Positions 9,814 through 19,995 of a DNA stretch of 64,000 bases are shown here, one piece after another. The DNA comes from Pseudidiomarina aestuarii (lineage in GTDB: Bacteria > Pseudomonadota > Gammaproteobacteria > Enterobacterales > Alteromonadaceae): assembly GCF_003987355.1 (NCBI RefSeq), contig NZ_PIPR01000001.1, positions 1,302,001-1,366,000 of the forward strand, read 5' to 3'. Position 1 is the first letter of the stretch, and each line of letters begins with the position of its first letter. The notes under the pieces are model-generated. The model worked only from the letters and a program-made list of their open reading frames with translations, searched no databases and was not told the DNA's origin. The position numbers and the translations under genes are program-made.

Positions 9814-10578
9814 ATGCGGTTTGGTGGGATTGAGCGTGTCTATGGTGCTCCAGCACTGGAGGCTTTTCAGCGCCAGCATATTGCGGTCATCGGATTGGGT
9901 GGAGTTGGCTCCTGGGCAGTAGAAGCGCTTGCTCGTTCGGGCATCGGAGCTCTGACTCTCATCGATATGGACGATATTTGTCTGACCAACATTAACAGAC
10001 AACTTCCGGCTCTGAATAGCACTATTGGTCAATTGAAGACCGAGGTGCTAGCTGCACGAGTCCGGGATATTAATCCTGATTGCAATGTGCGCGTGATTGA
10101 CGACTTTTTGACGCTTGATAATCTCGACACCTACTTGGGTGATCCCGTGACAGCGGTTCTAGACGCGGTAGATAGTGTGACCGTAAAAGCCGGTCTCATT
10201 GCCTGGTGTAAACGACGTAAATTGCCGTTGGTGACCTGCGGTGGAGCTGGCGGTCAAGTAGACCCCAGTCAAGTTCGCAGCAGTGATCTCGCCAAAGCCA
10301 CTCAAGATCCTTTACTCGCCAAAGTGCGTGCATTACTGCGCCGTGACTACAACTTCAGTAAAAATCCGCAACGCAATTTTAGTGTCACTGCAGTTTATTC
10401 GACTGAGCAGTTGCGCTACCCCACTGGCGATGGTCACTGGAGTCACGCAAAACCTGGCGCCGGCTCGATGCGAATGGACTGTAATACGGGGTTTGGTGCA
10501 TCGATGGTGGTGACTACCACCTTTGCGATGCATGCCACCGCTCTACTCCTGCAAAAACTAGTGAAAAGTAAACAGTGA
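9814..10578 (+). CDS. tcdA: tRNA threonylcarbamoyladenosine dehydratase
   Basis: 254 residues. TcdA (CsdL) is an E1/MoeB-like enzyme that uses ATP to cyclise t6A37 in tRNA to ct6A, helped by the CsdA-CsdE sulfur relay. The nucleotide-binding VIGLGGVGSWAVEALARSG, the LIDMDDICLTNINRQ metal/substrate segment and the VTCGGAGGQVDP motif are clear. A strong TGAGGG site precedes the ATG. The last codons (VKSKQ-stop) are written by the left arm of a family B repeat, so this C-terminus may be a by-product of repeat insertion. Confidence 0.94.
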   Translation: MRFGGIERVYGAPALEAFQRQHIAVIGLGGVGSWAVEALARSGIGALTLIDMDDICLTNINRQLPALNSTIGQLKTEVLAARVRDINPDCNVRVIDDFLTLDNLDTYLGDPVTAVLDAVDSVTVKAGLIAWCKRRKLPLVTCGGAGGQVDPSQVRSSDLAKATQDPLLAKVRALLRRDYNFSKNPQRNFSVTAVYSTEQLRYPTGDGHWSHAKPGAGSMRMDCNTGFGASMVVTTTFAMHATALLLQKLVKSKQ

Positions 10579-10658
10579 ACAGGTAATAGAAAATACCAAA
10601 AGGTTGGTGAATTACGCTGAACTGATTTCACTGATCACTATTCACCATTCACTATCAC
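10560..10658. repeat. Family B heptad palindrome, copy 1
   Basis: The left arm, AGTGAAAAGTAAACAGTGAAC, starts inside the tcdA 3' end. The right arm is TTCACTGATCACTATTCACC plus ATTCACTATCAC, ending at the thyA stop codon. Read from the right, it is five 7-nt units of GTGAATA type. It fills the convergent tcdA/thyA gap. Confidence 0.8.
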
Positions 10659-11510
10659 TTAGACTGAGAAGGGGTACGCGATGGGCTCGTGGTGCTGATA
10701 CCCAGTTACTTCAAAGTCGTCCATAGTGACCCAGGTTTCCAGATCGTGCAGAGACTTGATGTCCGGATTGATGTGTAACTGCGGTGATGGGTACGGTTCA
10801 CGTTTGAGTTGCACGTCCCGCATGAGCGCCAACTGGTCTTCATATATATGGGCATTGACGATTTTGTGATACGCACGTCCAGCTTTGTGCCCGGTTATTT
10901 GCGCCATCAGAGCCAAGAACGTGAACACTTGAATTTGATTGAAATTGAGGCCGAGCGGGACATCGCACGAACGCTGAAAACTGGTGAGATAGAGCGTGTC
11001 ACCTAACAGGGAGAAGTTATGGGTGTGCATGCATGGACGCAAACACCCCATGTGAAACTCACCCGGGTTATAGAAACTAATAATTTCACCGCGATCATCG
11101 AGCCCACGACTCAAGTTATCGACGACCTTTTGTAATTGATCAACAACGCCGCCATCAGGCTTTGCCCACGCGCGCCCTTGTACGCCATAGACCCGACCCA
11201 TGTCATCCTCACCTTTGCGATAAGGATTATTGAGCCAAGCTTCATTGAGGTTCGCATTCGCATCCCAGGTTTTGGTGCCAATGTGACGGAAATCAGCGGC
11301 GTTGTCGTAACCTCGAATGTAGCCGATCAGCTCGGCAATTGCGGCCTTCCAGTAACTTTTTCGAGTCGTTATCAAAGGAAATTGATTACCCGCTACATCG
11401 TATTCGAGATCAGCATTGATTACTGTTAAACAGCGCTTGCCCGTGCGTTCATTGGTGACCCACTCGCCCTGCTCGACGATGCGTTGGCATAATTCTAAAT
11501 ATTGTTTCAT
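10659..11510 (-). CDS. thyA: Thymidylate synthase
   Basis: 283 residues. It converts dUMP to dTMP with methylenetetrahydrofolate. The catalytic Cys is residue 160 in [13 protein letters not shown], and [18 protein letters not shown] forms the dUMP phosphate site. It is about 19 residues longer than E. coli ThyA, with extra sequence near residues 86-105 ([19 protein letters not shown]), a variant I associate with Shewanella-like bacteria. It overlaps lgt by four bases and is the last gene of the rppH-ptsP-TSUP-lgt-thyA operon. folA, which regenerates the folate it consumes, lies elsewhere in the window at 33479-33982. Confidence 0.97.
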   Translation of the reverse strand: MKQYLELCQRIVEQGEWVTNERTGKRCLTVINADLEYDVAGNQFPLITTRKSYWKAAIAELIGYIRGYDNAADFRHIGTKTWDANANLNEAWLNNPYRKGEDDMGRVYGVQGRAWAKPDGGVVDQLQKVVDNLSRGLDDRGEIISFYNPGEFHMGCLRPCMHTHNFSLLGDTLYLTSFQRSCDVPLGLNFNQIQVFTFLALMAQITGHKAGRAYHKIVNAHIYEDQLALMRDVQLKREPYPSPQLHINPDIKSLHDLETWVTMDDFEVTGYQHHEPIAYPFSV

Positions 11511-12355
11511 GCCTTGCCCTTCTTACTGGTTGGCGTTGTTGGAAGCCGACGTTTATGCGCGATAATCATGATACCCCCACCGACCAGAATCATCGGTAGC
11601 GATAACCACTGCCCCATCGACATTCCTAATGATAAAAGGCCTAAATGCGAATCAGGTTGACGCGCGAACTCCACCGCAAAACGCGCCACACCGTAGCCGA
11701 GTAAAAAAAGTCCACCGACTGCGCCAGTTGGACGCGGTTTGCGTGAATACCAAGCCAAGATGGCAAACAGCACAAAACCCTCGAGGGTAGCTTGATATAA
11801 CTGTGACGGGTGGCGAGGCTCTGGCCCCGCAGCAGGAAAAATCATGGCCCAAGGCACGTCGGTAACACGTCCCCATAACTCACCATTAATGAAGTTCCCG
11901 ATACGCCCCATACCGAGTCCAATGGGCACAAGTGGTGCAATGAAATCACCCACTCTGAGCAGCGACATATTCAATTTGCGGGCATAGAGCGCCAGCACCG
12001 CAATCACGCCCAACATACCGCCGTGGAAGGACATGCCTCCGCTACCAAAATTGAAGAGGTACAGCGGGTTACTCACGAAATACTCAAATTGATAGAAAAT
12101 CACGTAACCGATGCGTCCGCCCAAGATGACGCCAACAAAGCCCCAGAACAGCACATCACCAAATATTTTCTCGTTCCAGCCGTGCGCCTTATAGTGCGCC
12201 ATTTTGCACTGTCGGTTGCCCCAATACCAAGCGAAGAAGAAGCCGACTAAATAGGTCAGTCCATACCACCGCAGCGCGATGTCAAAACCGAATACCTCGA
12301 AGCCAAAAATGATCGGATCGATGTTCGGATGCTGCAAAAACTCGGTGGTCGACAT
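11507..12355 (-). CDS. lgt: Prolipoprotein diacylglyceryl transferase
   Basis: 282 residues. An inner-membrane enzyme that transfers diacylglycerol from phosphatidylglycerol to the lipobox Cys of prolipoproteins. It has about seven membrane segments. The Lgt signature is visible around [22 protein letters not shown], with the catalytic-region motif [14 protein letters not shown] and the later [10 protein letters not shown]. Its overlap with thyA and its position after ptsP and the TSUP gene match the conserved gammaproteobacterial order. Confidence 0.97.
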   Translation of the reverse strand: MSTTEFLQHPNIDPIIFGFEVFGFDIALRWYGLTYLVGFFFAWYWGNRQCKMAHYKAHGWNEKIFGDVLFWGFVGVILGGRIGYVIFYQFEYFVSNPLYLFNFGSGGMSFHGGMLGVIAVLALYARKLNMSLLRVGDFIAPLVPIGLGMGRIGNFINGELWGRVTDVPWAMIFPAAGPEPRHPSQLYQATLEGFVLFAILAWYSRKPRPTGAVGGLFLLGYGVARFAVEFARQPDSHLGLLSLGMSMGQWLSLPMILVGGGIMIIAHKRRLPTTPTSKKGKA

Positions 12356-12358
12356 GAA

Positions 12359-13150
12359 TTATCCTATAACTAATTTAATGGCAATAATGACTAAAAACGC
12401 GGCAAAAAACCGCTGTAAATGTTTTACGGGTATTTTCTGTGCCAGTGATGCACCAATAGGGGCAAATAATACCGAACTAATTGAAATTGCCAACCAAGCT
12501 TCGAAGTGCACATAGCCAAACAAGCCAGAATTATTTTCCAATTGCTGACCTAACACAATAAACGCGATGGCAGCACTCAAGCCGATACTCAAGCTGCCGA
12601 CCGATGATACCGCAATCGCTTGGCGAATGGGTACGTGTAAGCGCTGCAGTAGCGGCACGGTCAATGAACCACCACCGATACCCACTAACGCCGACAAAGT
12701 ACCCATGCCAGCGCTGATTAAGCCCATCAGACGCTTCGAAACATCCGTCAATGGCTCACCCGATCGTTGCGGAATCAACATGCGAATCGACAGCCCCATC
12801 AGCACAATGGCGAAGATTCGTTGCAACCATTCTGGCTTCAATTGTGTCGCCAACCAAGCACCAAACACGGCCCCAACCATGAGTCCGGGAATCAAGCGTC
12901 GTACCCAGAAGAAACTCACCTGCCCGTGCCGTAAGTGTGACCGTGCGGAACTGAGTGTGGTCATGACAATAGTGGCCAGTGAGGTGGCGACGGCCATTTG
13001 CACCACTAATTGTGGGTCAACGCCAAGAATCGGGAGTAGATAGATGAGTAATGGAACAATGATCAGGCCACCACCGATGCCGAGCATGCCCGCTAACGTT
13101 CCCGCTAGCACGCCACCCGCTAAACACCATAACCAGCCTGTTAACAGCAC
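12359..13150 (-). CDS. TSUP family transporter (sulfite exporter TauE/SafE-like)
   Basis: 263 residues, almost wholly hydrophobic, with about eight membrane segments in two repeated halves. Each half carries the glycine signature of the family: MLGIGGGLIIVPLL near residue 22 and LVGIGGGSLTVPLL near residue 155. TSUP members move sulfite, sulfoacetate or other small organic anions; the substrate here cannot be read from sequence. It lies three bases upstream of lgt and 34 bp after ptsP. Its position between ptsP and lgt is, to my knowledge, common in Alteromonadales but not in E. coli. Confidence 0.88.
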   Translation of the reverse strand: MLLTGWLWCLAGGVLAGTLAGMLGIGGGLIIVPLLIYLLPILGVDPQLVVQMAVATSLATIVMTTLSSARSHLRHGQVSFFWVRRLIPGLMVGAVFGAWLATQLKPEWLQRIFAIVLMGLSIRMLIPQRSGEPLTDVSKRLMGLISAGMGTLSALVGIGGGSLTVPLLQRLHVPIRQAIAVSSVGSLSIGLSAAIAFIVLGQQLENNSGLFGYVHFEAWLAISISSVLFAPIGASLAQKIPVKHLQRFFAAFLVIIAIKLVIG

Positions 13151-13184
13151 GAAGGTTCCTTAATGCAGTGAGAGATGATTGCCA

Positions 13185-15458
13185 TTAGGCGCCAGCACGC
13201 ACAAATCCGCCCAGACCTAACTTCTCAAGTTCCATAGTAATGATTTGCCGCACTTGCTGCGGCGAGCGAGACGCTAATGCTGCGGCTAAAATACGCTCGA
13301 GTTGCTGTGATTCCACATGCCGGATAATCCAGCGAATTCGATCGATGTTGTAACTATTCATGCTCAGTGTGCGGTAACCCATTGCGGCTAATAATAGCGC
13401 ACCGCCCGGCTCGCCCGCCAATTCGCCGCACACTGACACGGGTTTATTCAATTCACGACAGCGCTCTGCAATTTGTTGAAGCGCATGCAGTACCGCTGGA
13501 TGATAGGCGTCATAGAGCCCCGCGACGCGCTGATTATTGCGATCGACCGCCAGCATATACTGGGTTAGGTCGTTGGTCCCGACCGAAAAGAAATCAACTT
13601 TATCGGCAACCGCATGCAACTGATAGATCATGGCGGGCACTTCAATCATCACACCGAGTTGAGGTTGGAACAAACTCTCATCGACGCCACATTGATACTC
13701 TTCCGCGACCTCATGATAAGCCTGCTTGACCATACGTGCAGACTCATCCACCTCTTCAGCATTGGTAATCATTGGCAACAAAATACGAAGGTTGTTCCGG
13801 CCAACGGAGGCTCTCAGCATGGCTCGGATCTGTACCAAGAAGATTTCCGGATGATCCAGCGTCATGCGAATACCACGCCAGCCGAGGAACGGATTCTCCT
13901 CTTTCATCGGTAAATAAGGTAAGGGTTTGTCGCCACCGACATCCAGCGTGCGCATGACCACCGGATGCGGACTAAACTGATCCAGCACTTGGGTGTAGAG
14001 CTCGACTTGCTCATCTTCGGTCGGTAGACGCTCGCGCATCATGAAGGGGATTTCGGTTCGGTAAAGCCCAACACCTTGGACGTTCAGCTCGGTTAACCAG
14101 TCATGTTCAATCGACATACCGACGTTGAGCTGCAACTGAATGTGAATGCCATCTAAGGTTTCGACAGGCAAATGACGGGCCGTTGCTACTTTTTCACGCA
14201 GCAAGACTTCTTCGTCAGCGAGTTCTCGGTATTCCGACTCGACCTGCAACGGCGGATTTATAAAGATATCACCGTTGTAACCGTCGACAATGAGCGTTTG
14301 CCCTTCAATTTCATCGAGGGCAAGGTCATCCACACCGAGTACTGCAGGAATTCCCATGCTGCGCGCCATAATAGCTGCGTGCGAACTACCCGACCCTCGC
14401 AGCGAGACCATACCAATAATATTGGCATCGGGAAGCTCAGCGAGCATGGTTGGAGTGACTTCTTCAGCCACCAAAATGCAGTTTTCCGGTGGGTTGTGCC
14501 GTGCGCCATTGTGTTGCTTCAAGTGCGATAAAATACGCTGCCCTAAGTCACGCACATCGCTGGCACGCTCGCGAATATACTCATCGTCGAGCGCTTCAAA
14601 TTGATTCACCAAATGCTCGACCACCTTACGCAGCGCGGTTTGCGCACGCCACCCTTGGCTGATTGTCTCTTCGACCTCTTTACCCAGCGACTCAGAATCG
14701 AGCATGGCATGATAGACCTCGAAAATCGCGAGGCTCTCTTCCGCCACTTGATCACGCATGCGGTCACTGAGCTCGGTCAGTTCAGTTCGCGTCCGTTTTA
14801 CCGCTGCTCGAAAGCGACGGATTTCGTGCTCCGGCATATCGGTTTTCTTTGGCGTTACTTCACTCAACCGCGCACGTGGCCGCACCACGTAGGCTTCAGC
14901 TATTGCTACACCAGGCGCTGCCGGTAAACCTTTCAAAGTGTGTAACCAAGGGGACTGACTGGTGGTTCGCAATAGTCCTTTCGCTTCGGCATGTGCCACC
15001 ACCACCGCCAGCTGCGCCGCGAGTGTCACGACGAAGGCTTCTTCATCACGCGTGAAAGCCCGCGCACTAGCTTGTTGAACGGTGAGGATACCGAGTACTC
15101 GACGGCGATGAATAACGGGCGCTACTAACATGGCTTTGTAGCGTTCTTCATCCACTTGATCGAGCTTGAGGAACTTCGGATGGTCTGCCGCATTGGCAAT
15201 ATTTAGCGGCTCTTCGCGCTGCGCTGCAAGCGAGATGATCCCTTCGCCAAAAGGCACATGAATGGGTTTATCGGAATGAATAACGAGGCCATCGGTTGCC
15301 GCCAGTGCAAACTGCTGCTGATCATGGTCAGCCAAATAAATCGTGCACGAGTCGGTCTGCAACGCTTCTTTCACTTGCCGCACCATGATTTGCAGCGCCA
15401 GCTCGAAATCTGGCGCTTGGTTCACGGCCTCGACAATACGTTGCAAAACTCGTAGCAC
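13185..15458 (-). CDS. ptsP: Phosphoenolpyruvate-protein phosphotransferase PtsP (nitrogen PTS enzyme I)
   Basis: 757 residues. PtsP starts the nitrogen-PTS phosphorelay by taking phosphate from PEP and passing it to NPr and EIIA-Ntr. An N-terminal GAF domain (about 1-160; DSCTIYLADHDQQQFALAAT) precedes the EI domains. The phospho-His lies in GSGSSHAAIMARSMGIPAVLG, and the PEP-binding barrel shows GVGLYRTEIPFM and the C-terminal FFSVGTNDLTQYM with VSVCGELAG. Length and order match E. coli PtsP. It follows rppH by 12 bp. Confidence 0.97.
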   Translation of the reverse strand: MLRVLQRIVEAVNQAPDFELALQIMVRQVKEALQTDSCTIYLADHDQQQFALAATDGLVIHSDKPIHVPFGEGIISLAAQREEPLNIANAADHPKFLKLDQVDEERYKAMLVAPVIHRRRVLGILTVQQASARAFTRDEEAFVVTLAAQLAVVVAHAEAKGLLRTTSQSPWLHTLKGLPAAPGVAIAEAYVVRPRARLSEVTPKKTDMPEHEIRRFRAAVKRTRTELTELSDRMRDQVAEESLAIFEVYHAMLDSESLGKEVEETISQGWRAQTALRKVVEHLVNQFEALDDEYIRERASDVRDLGQRILSHLKQHNGARHNPPENCILVAEEVTPTMLAELPDANIIGMVSLRGSGSSHAAIMARSMGIPAVLGVDDLALDEIEGQTLIVDGYNGDIFINPPLQVESEYRELADEEVLLREKVATARHLPVETLDGIHIQLQLNVGMSIEHDWLTELNVQGVGLYRTEIPFMMRERLPTEDEQVELYTQVLDQFSPHPVVMRTLDVGGDKPLPYLPMKEENPFLGWRGIRMTLDHPEIFLVQIRAMLRASVGRNNLRILLPMITNAEEVDESARMVKQAYHEVAEEYQCGVDESLFQPQLGVMIEVPAMIYQLHAVADKVDFFSVGTNDLTQYMLAVDRNNQRVAGLYDAYHPAVLHALQQIAERCRELNKPVSVCGELAGEPGGALLLAAMGYRTLSMNSYNIDRIRWIIRHVESQQLERILAAALASRSPQQVRQIITMELEKLGLGGFVRAGA

Positions 15459-15470
15459 GGTTGCACTCCA

Positions 15471-16025
15471 TCAACGTTTACGACGGGAGTGGCGTTGCCT
15501 CTTTACTGGTCCTGAGCGCGGCGCCGGATGCTGTTGTCGTTGACCACTGGCGGTTGGCATGACAATAGGGGCGAACTCTTTCATCACGCGACGATACACA
15601 TCCCGTTTGAACGACACCACATGTCGCACAGGATACCAATAGCTGACCCAGCGCCAGTCATCAAATTCTGGATGTGACGAGCACATCACGTTGACGTCTG
15701 CTTCTGCACATTTGAGTCGTAGCAAAAACCACTTCTGTTTCTGACCAATACAGGTTGGTCGTTGTTCGCGTCGCACAAGACGTTTCGGTAAGCGGTAGCG
15801 AAACCAGTTGCGACTGGTGTAGACGATCTCTACTTGTTCGGGCTTTAAGCCTACCTCTTCCCACAACTCACGGTACATGGCTTGTTCGGCTGTTTCACCG
15901 TCATCGATGCCACCTTGAGGAAACTGCCAGCTGTGTTGTCCAAATCGACGCGCCCAAAAGACTTGTCCCTGCTCGTTACAGATGATGATTCCGACGTTTG
16001 CTCGGAACCCTTCTGCGTCTATCAC
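15471..16025 (-). CDS. rppH: RNA pyrophosphohydrolase
   Basis: 184 residues. A Nudix hydrolase that removes pyrophosphate from the 5' end of mRNAs and so triggers RNase E decay. The Nudix box is intact at residues 38-60 ([20 protein letters not shown]), preceded by SWQFPQ as in RppH. The C-terminus is a long basic tail ([15 protein letters not shown]), likely an RNA-binding extension and more basic than in E. coli. It is first gene of the operon running to thyA and divergent from mutH. Confidence 0.96.
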   Translation of the reverse strand: MIDAEGFRANVGIIICNEQGQVFWARRFGQHSWQFPQGGIDDGETAEQAMYRELWEEVGLKPEQVEIVYTSRNWFRYRLPKRLVRREQRPTCIGQKQKWFLLRLKCAEADVNVMCSSHPEFDDWRWVSYWYPVRHVVSFKRDVYRRVMKEFAPIVMPTASGQRQQHPAPRSGPVKRQRHSRRKR

Positions 16026-16113
16026 GCGAGCATCCTCTTAAATTCGACTTCTAAAGTTGATTCTTCCATAATCGCCGCGTGATGAAAAGAGGAAAAGCAC
16101 AGAGAGGACGCCC

Positions 16114-16800
16114 GTGCAAGACCTGATAACCCTGTTTAATCGCGCCAGCGCGCTCGCTGGTCGTACGTTTGCCGACTTAGCCGCCGAAGTAAAATTAGCG
16201 GTACCAGCCGATTTACGACGACACAAAGGGTGGGTCGGGCAATTACTGGAAAGGCAACTCGGTGCCAGCGCCGGTTCGCAAGCGGTACAGGACTTCCCGG
16301 AACTCGGCGTAGAGCTTAAAACGATTCCTCTGAACGCACGCGGGAAACCACTGGAAACGACCTTTGTCTGCACGACTCCGTTAATGGATGTGCATGAACT
16401 GACTTGGGAACGATCCAACGTACGCAATAAATTACAATGTGTATTGTGGATACCCATTGACGGGCGCCGGGATGTGCCGCTGGCACAACGCACCGTTGGT
16501 ACTGCTTTTTTATGGCGCCCATCGGCACAGCAGGAAGCGCAGCTGAAGGCAGATTGGCAGGAGCACATGGACAAAATTGCTCTGGGCCAAGTCGAATCGA
16601 TTAGTGCGCACCAGGGTGAAGTCATGCAATTGCGCCCGAAAGCAGCCAATGGCCGTGTCAAAACGGCAGCGATTGGACGCCATGGTGAAGTCATCCAAAC
16701 GCTGCCCCGCGGTTTCTATTTGAAAACTCAGTTTACGCAGCAGTTAATTGCTGAGGCATTCAATCTAGATTTCGACGACACTCGTACTAATGAGTCATGA
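16114..16800 (+). CDS. mutH: DNA mismatch repair endonuclease MutH
   Basis: 228 residues. MutH nicks the unmethylated strand at hemimethylated GATC sites after activation by MutL. The DEK catalytic triad is present at Asp60, Glu67 and Lys69 (DFPELGVELKT), with the same spacing as in E. coli. GWVGQLLERQLGA and NARGKPLETTFVCT are family features. Translation begins at GTG 16114 with AGAGAGGA upstream. MutH implies a Dam-methylating genome. It overlaps the next gene by four bases. Confidence 0.96.
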   Translation: MQDLITLFNRASALAGRTFADLAAEVKLAVPADLRRHKGWVGQLLERQLGASAGSQAVQDFPELGVELKTIPLNARGKPLETTFVCTTPLMDVHELTWERSNVRNKLQCVLWIPIDGRRDVPLAQRTVGTAFLWRPSAQQEAQLKADWQEHMDKIALGQVESISAHQGEVMQLRPKAANGRVKTAAIGRHGEVIQTLPRGFYLKTQFTQQLIAEAFNLDFDDTRTNES

Positions 16801-17486
16801 GTACACCAAGCCCTTTGCAGCGTAATATCAGTCCCGCAGCGCGCCAAAACGCGCTGACTTTTTGCTTGCTCGGTGTTTTGATCTTCGCCGTCGCCATGTT
16901 CTGTTGGTTGGTGGAGGCACCGCTGGCTCCTGCGGCCTTCGGACTGTTATGGATTGCGAGCGCAGTGCTACTGTTTTTGGGTATTGCTAAGTTACTGGAG
17001 CCCGAGACTAGCCTCATTATTACGCCTGCTGACATCACTTATTCACATCGCCGCGGTCAGTGGACCTTGCCGTGGGAAGCCATCACTCGCTTCGATGCAC
17101 CACGTGTTCAACGTGGCTTGAACCTGGAAGATTTGCCTTATTTAGGCTTTCGGTTGGAAGATATTGAGGTACTACTACAACGCATTTCTCCCCGCCTGAT
17201 GTCACATGTGATTGTCGAACAACGCCATCTGCTCGCGCTGGGCTTACGTTATGAACGGCCAGATTTACGTGATTACAGCCAATACTACGATATCCCTGAA
17301 CGCTTTATTGGCCGCAGTGGCCGCGAATATAAGGGCCTACAAGCCATGTTTGCCGTGCGCTCTCAACAACTCCGCGAGTTACTGGGCTACGATATTTTTA
17401 TTCACGCCAGTGCACTCGACCGCCCACTAGACGAGTTTATTCAGTATCTACGCCAGTTGCAGAGTAGTCGGCAGCAATATCTTTAG
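16797..17486 (+). CDS. DUF2982 family membrane protein
   Basis: 229 residues. Two membrane segments lie near the N-terminus (about 20-42 and 45-65), followed by a soluble part with ITPADITYSHRRGQWTLPWE and GLNLEDLPYLGFRL. This pattern matches DUF2982, a gammaproteobacterial family I know from Shewanella and Vibrio with no assigned role. The start codon overlaps the mutH stop (ATGA), so it is probably translated with mutH. Nothing in the sequence points to a repair function. Confidence 0.75.
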   Translation: MSTPSPLQRNISPAARQNALTFCLLGVLIFAVAMFCWLVEAPLAPAAFGLLWIASAVLLFLGIAKLLEPETSLIITPADITYSHRRGQWTLPWEAITRFDAPRVQRGLNLEDLPYLGFRLEDIEVLLQRISPRLMSHVIVEQRHLLALGLRYERPDLRDYSQYYDIPERFIGRSGREYKGLQAMFAVRSQQLRELLGYDIFIHASALDRPLDEFIQYLRQLQSSRQQYL

Positions 17487-17549
17487 ATGCTTGCTGTTTA
17501 AGCGTCAGCCCATTATTCTTGCCACATCATTCTAAACTGGAAGTCATGC

Positions 17550-17987
17550 ATGGAAACGATTGGTTGGCGCGAATGGGGCGCCCTCCCAGAATTGGGAGTT
17601 GATGCCATTAAAATGAAGGTGGACACCGGTGCAAAGACCTCGTGCCTGCATGCATTCCGATTGGAACCATTTGAGCGCAACGGTAAGCCATGGCTCCGCA
17701 TTTGGCTCCACCCAGAGCAAAACAGTGATCGTGAACACGTCTGTGAGGCGCCTATTGCTGACCAGCGCGAAGTAACCGATTCTGGCGGCCACACGGAGTT
17801 GCGCTACGTGATTCGTAGCCATCTGCAGCTAGGTGCCTTCGCTGAGCCAATAGAGCTTACTTTAACGAATCGTGATACCATGAAATTCCGCATGCTCCTC
17901 GGTCGTCAGGCCATGCGCGGGAAATTTGTGGTAGACCCACAATCATCTTTTTTACTCGGTCAACCTGTGACTGGAGCGCATTCATGA
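17550..17987 (+). CDS. RimB-like retropepsin-fold protein (ATP-dependent zinc protease family)
   Basis: 145 residues. The family (PF05618) has a retropepsin-like fold; [15 protein letters not shown] contains the Asp-Thr-Gly of aspartic proteases, and [18 protein letters not shown] is the conserved second half. In Pseudomonas a protein of this type, RimB, is encoded with RimK and modulates its glutamate-ligase activity. Its overlap with rimK (ATGA) fits that partnership. I leave the symbol blank because the name is not settled outside Pseudomonas. There is no signal peptide, so it should be cytoplasmic. Confidence 0.82.
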   Translation: METIGWREWGALPELGVDAIKMKVDTGAKTSCLHAFRLEPFERNGKPWLRIWLHPEQNSDREHVCEAPIADQREVTDSGGHTELRYVIRSHLQLGAFAEPIELTLTNRDTMKFRMLLGRQAMRGKFVVDPQSSFLLGQPVTGAHS

Positions 17988-18889
17988 GAATCGCCATTTT
18001 ATCGCGAAACCCAAGACTTTACTCAACCAAGCGATTGGTCGAAGCCGGTGAGGCTGCCGGGCACGAGATGCACGTGCTCGACCCGCTGCGTTGTTATATG
18101 AACATTAATGCCCGTGAATCATCGATTCACATGAAGGGAAGTGATTTACCCCCCTTTGACGCCGTAATCCCGCGCATTGGTGCGTCGGTGACCTTCTTCG
18201 GCACGGCTGTATTGCGCCAATTCGAAATGATTGGTACTTATCCGTTGAATGAATCGGTAGCGATTTCGCGCAGCCGGGATAAATTGCGTTCGCTGCAATT
18301 ATTGAGCCGCAAGGGCATTGGTCTGCCGATCACTGGATTTGCCAGCCAGCCGCAAGATATCCCCGATTTAATCGATATGGTCGGTGGTGCACCGCTTGTC
18401 ATCAAATTGCTCGAAGGCACCCAAGGTATTGGTGTGGTTCTCGCGGAAACTCGGCAAGCAGCCGAGAGCGTGATTGAAGCCTTTATGGGCCTGCGCTCAC
18501 ACATTATGGTGCAAGAATATATCAAAGAAGCAGGGGGCGCCGATATCCGTTGCTTCGTCATTGGCGATAAAGTTATCGCTGCTATGAAACGTCAGGCCAA
18601 AGCCGGTGAGTTCCGCTCCAACCTCCATCGCGGTGGTAGCGCTAGTCTGGTCAAACTCACGCCAGCAGAGCGAGCGACGGCTGTTAAAGCCGCCAAAACC
18701 ATGGGCTTAAATGTCGCGGGTGTTGATATCTTGCGCTCCAATCATGGCCCACTGGTTATGGAAGTGAACTCGTCACCGGGTCTGGAAGGAATTGAGATGT
18801 CGACCAACAAAGACGTGGCTGGTCAAATCATCAGCTTTATTGAAAGTCACGCGAAAGCACATCGCACGCGGACCAAAGGCCGAGGCTAA
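17984..18889 (+). CDS. rimK: Ribosomal protein S6--L-glutamate ligase RimK
   Basis: 301 residues. An ATP-grasp enzyme that adds glutamates to the C-terminus of ribosomal protein S6 and can make poly-glutamate. ATP-grasp motifs are clear: [19 protein letters not shown] (nucleotide loop), [19 protein letters not shown], and the metal-binding [17 protein letters not shown]. The N-terminus [21 protein letters not shown] matches RimK. It is coupled to the retropepsin-like partner upstream. Downstream, before the aspartoacylase-like gene, lies a family B repeat. Confidence 0.95.
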   Translation: MRIAILSRNPRLYSTKRLVEAGEAAGHEMHVLDPLRCYMNINARESSIHMKGSDLPPFDAVIPRIGASVTFFGTAVLRQFEMIGTYPLNESVAISRSRDKLRSLQLLSRKGIGLPITGFASQPQDIPDLIDMVGGAPLVIKLLEGTQGIGVVLAETRQAAESVIEAFMGLRSHIMVQEYIKEAGGADIRCFVIGDKVIAAMKRQAKAGEFRSNLHRGGSASLVKLTPAERATAVKAAKTMGLNVAGVDILRSNHGPLVMEVNSSPGLEGIEMSTNKDVAGQIISFIESHAKAHRTRTKGRG

Positions 18890-18895
18890 CTACCG

Positions 18896-18952
18896 GTAAA
18901 AAGTGAACGGTGAAAAGAGAATGTTCACTGTTCACTGATCACTATTCACTTG
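18896..18952. repeat. Family B heptad palindrome, copy 2
   Basis: Left arm GTAAAAAGTGAACGGTGAAA and right arm TTCACTGTTCACTGATCACT followed by ATTCACTT, a series of 7-nt units. It lies between rimK and the aspartoacylase-like gene. An upstream in-frame start for that gene would read through it as protein, which is why I use the ATG beyond it. Confidence 0.8.
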
Positions 18953-18963
18953 CTTGGGGTTTC

Positions 18964-19995
18964 ATGGCTGGGAAAGTAAAAGTATTTCATTTGGCTGGCG
19001 AGCGCATCATTGCGGGTGCCCGGCATAGTATTAAGATTCCGGCAGCGCGCCTGTATAACGATACGCCGATGGATTTGCATGCAGAAGTTTTCCATGGCGT
19101 GAAGCCGGGACCCACACTACTTGTCTGTGCAGCGATTCATGGCGATGAACTCAACGGTGTCGAGGTTTGCCGCCGCTTAATGGGCGTGATTGACCCGCTC
19201 CAACTGGCCGGCACACTTATAGTCGTGCCCGTTGTGAATGTCTTTGGCTTTATTCAGCAATCACGTTACCTCCCTGACCGGCGCGATTTAAATCGTTGCT
19301 TCCCAGGTTCAGAACGCGGTGCGTTGGGCAGTCGACTTGCTCATCTATTCAGTGAAACATTGGTCAAGAATGCGACGCACATCGTTGATTTGCACACGGG
19401 TGCAATTCATCGCAGTAATTTGCCGCAAATTCGAGTCGATACCACCAACGATGAAGCGCTGGCCATGGCGGAGAGTTTTGGTTCGCCCGTTATTCTGCAT
19501 TCGAAAGAGCGCGATGGCTCGTTGCGCTCGCTTGCGACAGAGCTCGGTATTCCGTTGATTTTATACGAAGCCGGTGAAGCACTGCGGTTTGATTACGCAG
19601 CCATTCATGCAGGTGTGAACGGCGTGCAGAACGTTATGAAGATGCTGAAGATGTTGAAAGGTCGCCGCAGCCGTAAAAAGGTCACGCCTGTCGTCGCGCA
19701 TCGCAGTAACTGGATCCGCTCAGAGTCAGACGGTTTGGTGATTCCAAAAGTTGAACTGGGGCAAACCATCACCAAAGGTCAGATTATTGCGCAAACCGTC
19801 AACCCACACGGCGCGGAACTCAGTCCAATTCGCAGTCCTTATCATGGTATTGTGATTGGCATTTCGAATATTCCAGTTGCCAATGAAGGCGAAGCGCTTT
19901 TTAATGTCGCTCAGTTTGAAGACAATGAAGATATGGACGATGCTTCTGAGAGTGTCGATGTCTTTACCGAAGCATACGAACGGAAGCCAACATGA
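18964..19995 (+). CDS. Succinylglutamate desuccinylase/aspartoacylase family protein
   Basis: 343 residues, Zn-dependent carboxypeptidase-like fold. The zinc-binding motif AAIHGDELNGVEVCRRL and the downstream VDLHTGAIHRS supply His, Glu and His ligands. DRRDLNRCFPG is the substrate-binding stretch, and LILYEAGEALRFD holds the likely catalytic Glu. The C-terminal third is a beta-rich domain (SDGLVIPKVELGQTITKGQI). In many gammaproteobacteria this type of gene neighbours rimK, where it might trim glutamate or N-acyl-amino-acid adducts; that link is inference. The start at 18964 follows TTGGGG. The gene overlaps rsmC by four bases. Confidence 0.85.
   Translation: MAGKVKVFHLAGERIIAGARHSIKIPAARLYNDTPMDLHAEVFHGVKPGPTLLVCAAIHGDELNGVEVCRRLMGVIDPLQLAGTLIVVPVVNVFGFIQQSRYLPDRRDLNRCFPGSERGALGSRLAHLFSETLVKNATHIVDLHTGAIHRSNLPQIRVDTTNDEALAMAESFGSPVILHSKERDGSLRSLATELGIPLILYEAGEALRFDYAAIHAGVNGVQNVMKMLKMLKGRRSRKKVTPVVAHRSNWIRSESDGLVIPKVELGQTITKGQIIAQTVNPHGAELSPIRSPYHGIVIGISNIPVANEGEALFNVAQFEDNEDMDDASESVDVFTEAYERKPT

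Noticed and set aside
16038..16694. 218-codon minus-strand ORF opposite mutH
   Set aside because: Antisense to the intact mutH; sequence rich in Cys/Ser/Arg with no recognisable domain.
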